Origin: Clostridia bacterium
GTDB taxonomy: Bacteria; Bacillota; Clostridia; RUG12999
Direction: 5' to 3'
Assembly (NCBI GenBank): GCA_017502065.1
Contig: JAFVVU010000233.1
Location: forward strand, 1-7,612
Length of the DNA: 7,612 bases
How positions within the stretch are numbered: position 1 is the first letter of the stretch; the number at the start of each line of letters is the position of its first letter. Under the pieces are notes generated by a model. That model worked only from the letters and a program-made list of their open reading frames with translations. It had not been told where the DNA came from and did no database searches. A program made the translations under genes and the position numbers. Positions 6,452 through 7,612 of this stretch are shown in pieces.

Positions 6452-7612
6452 ATGAAAAAATTAAAAAACATTATGTCACTGTTGTTGGCATTGTGCATTG
6501 TTTTTTCTTCAATGGTTATTTTTGCAAATGAAGAACTGATAACCGAAGAAATTAAAAACATTAACTCGCATAAATATACGGGTGCACCTGTAACACCGGT
6601 ACCGGAACACCTTAAAAAAGCTGATGCGAGAGGCGGAAAAATTCTTGAAATTCCGGGCTTTGATTTATCAAAACCGGGAGCTGATCTGCAGGCAATAAAC
6701 AGTAATGCAGAATTTATTGATTTTGGCGATGGAACAGGATACTATTTAATAACTTCCAATAAAACATCTCAGTCAAACATTCTTGCAAATCAGCTTGTTG
6801 AAATAAAGCCTAACCGTAAATACAGAATGTCGGTGCTTTTGTGGACAGATTTTGACAGAATATCAACCGTAGGTGGCAGATCTGAATCAAAGGTTGTTGA
6901 ATACGACCTGAAAGTAAGGGTTTGTGATGAAACACAATATAGAATGGATCAGGTGGCCATGGGTACTCCTGATTACACAAATGGATGGCAAAGACTGGAA
7001 TGGGAGTGGTCTCCGGGTATACTTGAATATGCAAAATACATAACATTCCAGTTGACAATGTGGGGTGTACCTGTGAATGCACCTGAAGAAGGTGTGTTCT
7101 GCCTGGCTGACGTTGTATTCGTTGAAGAACCGGAAACGGAAATCGTGCCCTATGCAAAAGGTGAAGGCGTAACCTTTGGTGGAGGTGCGGGTGCTCTTGA
7201 CATGAAGGTTGAAAGTGCGGAAGAAACAGAAGACAATATTGTTGTAACAACAACAGGTGCGATATATAATTTTGATAAAACGAGCGATACAATAACTGCA
7301 TGGCAGAGAATTGGTAAAGAAAGAAAAGTAGAAACATGGCATTCAAGCCTGCCGTTTGACGGACTTGAAATTTTAAGCACCACCGAAACGGAATGTGTAA
7401 TTGCAAACGAGTATGCAACCTTCGGTGTTCAGCTTGACAGTACAATCTTCCTGACGCCTCATAATAGCGATATTGATATGACGGTTACAAGTGAAATTGC
7501 GGGTATGTGGAACAAACTTGCATATGGATATGTTATTGCGCTTGATAATTACGGCGGATTTACTGTAATGCCCGATATACCAACAGGTTCAGGCAGAATG
7601 CCGAGATATGAG
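6452..7612 (+). CDS. Second secreted glycoside-hydrolase-like paralogue, 3' end cut off
   Basis: 387 codons are open from the ATG at 6452 to the window end, with no stop reached. GGAGGG (6441-6446) lies 5 bases upstream and the preceding gene stops 14 bases before, with no terminator between, so the two are co-transcribed. A signal peptide (MKKLKN, hydrophobic core, cut after VIFA at about residue 25) starts the protein. The rest is collinear with the upstream protein from about its residue 196 on: 'KPNRKYRMSVLLWTDFDR' (119-136) matches its jelly roll, 'TEIVPYAKGEG' (230-240) its linker, 'TTTGAIYNFDK' the start of its beta-sandwich, and 'SEIAGMWNKL' (W353) its W540 segment. It lacks the N-terminal CBM6/35-like domain. 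The barrel and its catalytic residues would lie beyond the window, so activity cannot be judged. Residues about 26-75 are a Pro/Lys-containing linker without recognised domain. Confidence 0.9.
   Translation, partial: MKKLKNIMSLLLALCIVFSSMVIFANEELITEEIKNINSHKYTGAPVTPVPEHLKKADARGGKILEIPGFDLSKPGADLQAINSNAEFIDFGDGTGYYLITSNKTSQSNILANQLVEIKPNRKYRMSVLLWTDFDRISTVGGRSESKVVEYDLKVRVCDETQYRMDQVAMGTPDYTNGWQRLEWEWSPGILEYAKYITFQLTMWGVPVNAPEEGVFCLADVVFVEEPETEIVPYAKGEGVTFGGGAGALDMKVESAEETEDNIVVTTTGAIYNFDKTSDTITAWQRIGKERKVETWHSSLPFDGLEILSTTETECVIANEYATFGVQLDSTIFLTPHNSDIDMTVTSEIAGMWNKLAYGYVIALDNYGGFTVMPDIPTGSGRMPRYE

Noticed and set aside
6810..7445. A 211-codon open frame on the minus strand
   Set aside because: It lies wholly inside the plus-strand secreted paralogue, which has a ribosome binding site, a signal peptide and clear homology to its neighbour. 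The antisense product is low-complexity (His, Leu, Gln, Arg rich) and looks like a shadow.

Overview
The window looks like a piece of chromosome from a low-GC, Gram-positive anaerobe of the Clostridia type. The reasons are strong AGGAGG/GGAGGG ribosome binding sites at every gene, a probable TTG start, AT-rich intergenic DNA, Sec signal peptides followed by large secreted multidomain proteins, and a C-terminal 'FLWDS'-type module that I associate with secreted proteins of uncultured Clostridia. The lineage is inferred from style only; no marker gene is present.

The layout is two divergent blocks. The left block is read on the minus strand. It holds a secreted 342-residue beta-rich protein (1761-2789), an 11-bp-stem terminator (1697-1729), a GlcD/alkyl-DHAP-synthase-like FAD oxidoreductase (226-1650), and 13 bases further on the start of a 4Fe-4S (GlcF/HdrC-like) protein that leaves the window at base 1. 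The FAD and Fe-S genes form a tight two-gene unit, as expected for a flavin dehydrogenase that passes electrons to an iron-sulfur partner.

The right block is read on the plus strand. It holds a 1077-residue secreted protein (3204-6437) and, 14 bases later, a second secreted protein (6452 to the window end, cut off). The first has a likely N-terminal carbohydrate-binding module, a jelly-roll module, a beta-sandwich plus TIM-barrel glycoside-hydrolase-like core, and a C-terminal LamG-like domain. The second is a diverged tandem paralogue that lacks the first module. These are most likely extracellular enzymes acting on a complex glycan. I cannot name the substrate or assign a known glycoside hydrolase family.

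The 2790-3203 interval is the divergent control region. A plausible extended -10 promoter serves the minus-strand secreted gene, and weaker candidates serve the plus-strand pair. No RNA genes, mobile elements, CRISPR arrays or DNA-level repeats were seen. The most noteworthy items are the unassigned glycoside-hydrolase-like tandem pair and the alkyl-DHAP-synthase-like oxidoreductase paired with an Fe-S protein.
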